NCBI GenBank assembly: GCA_037893245.1
Contig: JBAIAA010000598.1
Location: forward strand, 248,001-312,000
DNA: 64,000 nucleotides
Source of the DNA: Crossaster papposus
Taxonomy: Eukaryota; Echinodermata; Asteroidea; Velatida; Solasteridae
Direction: 5' to 3'
How positions within the stretch are numbered: position 1 is the stretch's first letter; every line of letters begins with the position of its first letter. Both the position numbers and the translations under genes were made by a program. Below are positions 63,772 through 64,000 of this stretch, in pieces. The notes below the pieces were generated by a model. That model was not told where the DNA came from. It saw only the letters and a program-made list of their open reading frames with translations, and made no database searches.

Positions 63772-64000
63772 ATGAACATCGCGAATAAACACTGTATGTA
63801 CAGGAATGACATGATCCTATCTGTGCAATGCACGTGCACTGTTGTGTACATGCATCTCTAAATTGTACATGTACTGTACTAGTAAACAGTTGATCTTGGA
63901 AATCACATGTAATGTTTTCAATATTTTAACTCGCCCGCCGGACGACCGAGGAAAGTGTTTTCACTCGTTCGTGGCTGTTTTCACTCGCATTTGGCGAGTG

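Larger units (their letters stand above)
62608..64000. mobile_element. Probable hAT-like DNA element, right end outside the window
   Basis: The left boundary CAGGGTTTCCCC has the form of a hAT terminal repeat. The right part, up to the window edge, holds short G/C-rich inverted motifs (GGCGAGT, CCGCCGGACG, and the pair CACTCGC/GCGAGTG) of the type found near hAT ends. Inside are a basic coding fragment, a fold-back insert and a tRNA-like SINE head. The second terminus and the 8-bp target duplication cannot be checked here. Confidence 0.35.

Overview
The window is nuclear DNA of an animal, most likely a marine invertebrate and possibly a deuterostome such as an echinoderm or cephalochordate. 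The evidence is a multi-exon gene with GT-AG introns coding for a secreted cysteine-rich protein, several tRNA-derived SINEs of the kind common in marine invertebrates, a Ty3/gypsy LTR element, a probable hAT element, many ACATGTACATGT motifs and very heavy tandem-repeat content. The species assignment is inference only.

Layout. Bases 1-38181 are one continuous minisatellite, cut by the left edge of the window. It is built from the pentamer CTTGT, its variant CTAGT and the heptamer CCGCCTT, mostly as 27-bp and 22-bp units. The units are arranged in nested higher-order repeats of about 0.7, 1.4, 2.3, 5.3 and 15.4 kb. Long stretches of the plus strand contain no adenine. Every long reading frame in this part is an artefact of the repeat.

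From 38459 to 62255 the plus strand carries nine exons, and one decayed duplicate exon, of a host gene coding for consecutive GCC2/GCC3 (ephrin-receptor-like) cysteine modules. Its first and last exons lie outside the window. The satellite lies just upstream of the first visible exon. That exon starts with a splice acceptor, so the satellite is probably intronic. Exons are mostly symmetric phase 1-1. Some frames break, mainly at homopolymers, which suggests consensus errors rather than a dead gene.

The 16.9-kb intron between 39118 and 56050 is a nest of repeats. It holds a near-perfect 1560-bp tandem duplication, a cluster of an iterated 15-bp motif and a fold-back pair of fragments of an invertebrate multicopy protein family. 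Inside one arm of that pair is a complete-looking 7.9-kb Ty3/gypsy element on the minus strand (46421-54313). It has identical 223-bp LTRs, a 4-bp target duplication, gag, a long pol, and an extra SGNH-hydrolase-like ORF between the primer-binding site and gag. Later introns contain further SINEs and degenerate minisatellites. The right end (62608-64000) looks like a hAT-type DNA element carrying a fold-back insert and a tRNA-like SINE head.

The two most interesting items are the multi-scale, nearly adenine-free satellite inside a gene, and the gypsy element with an SGNH-type accessory ORF.
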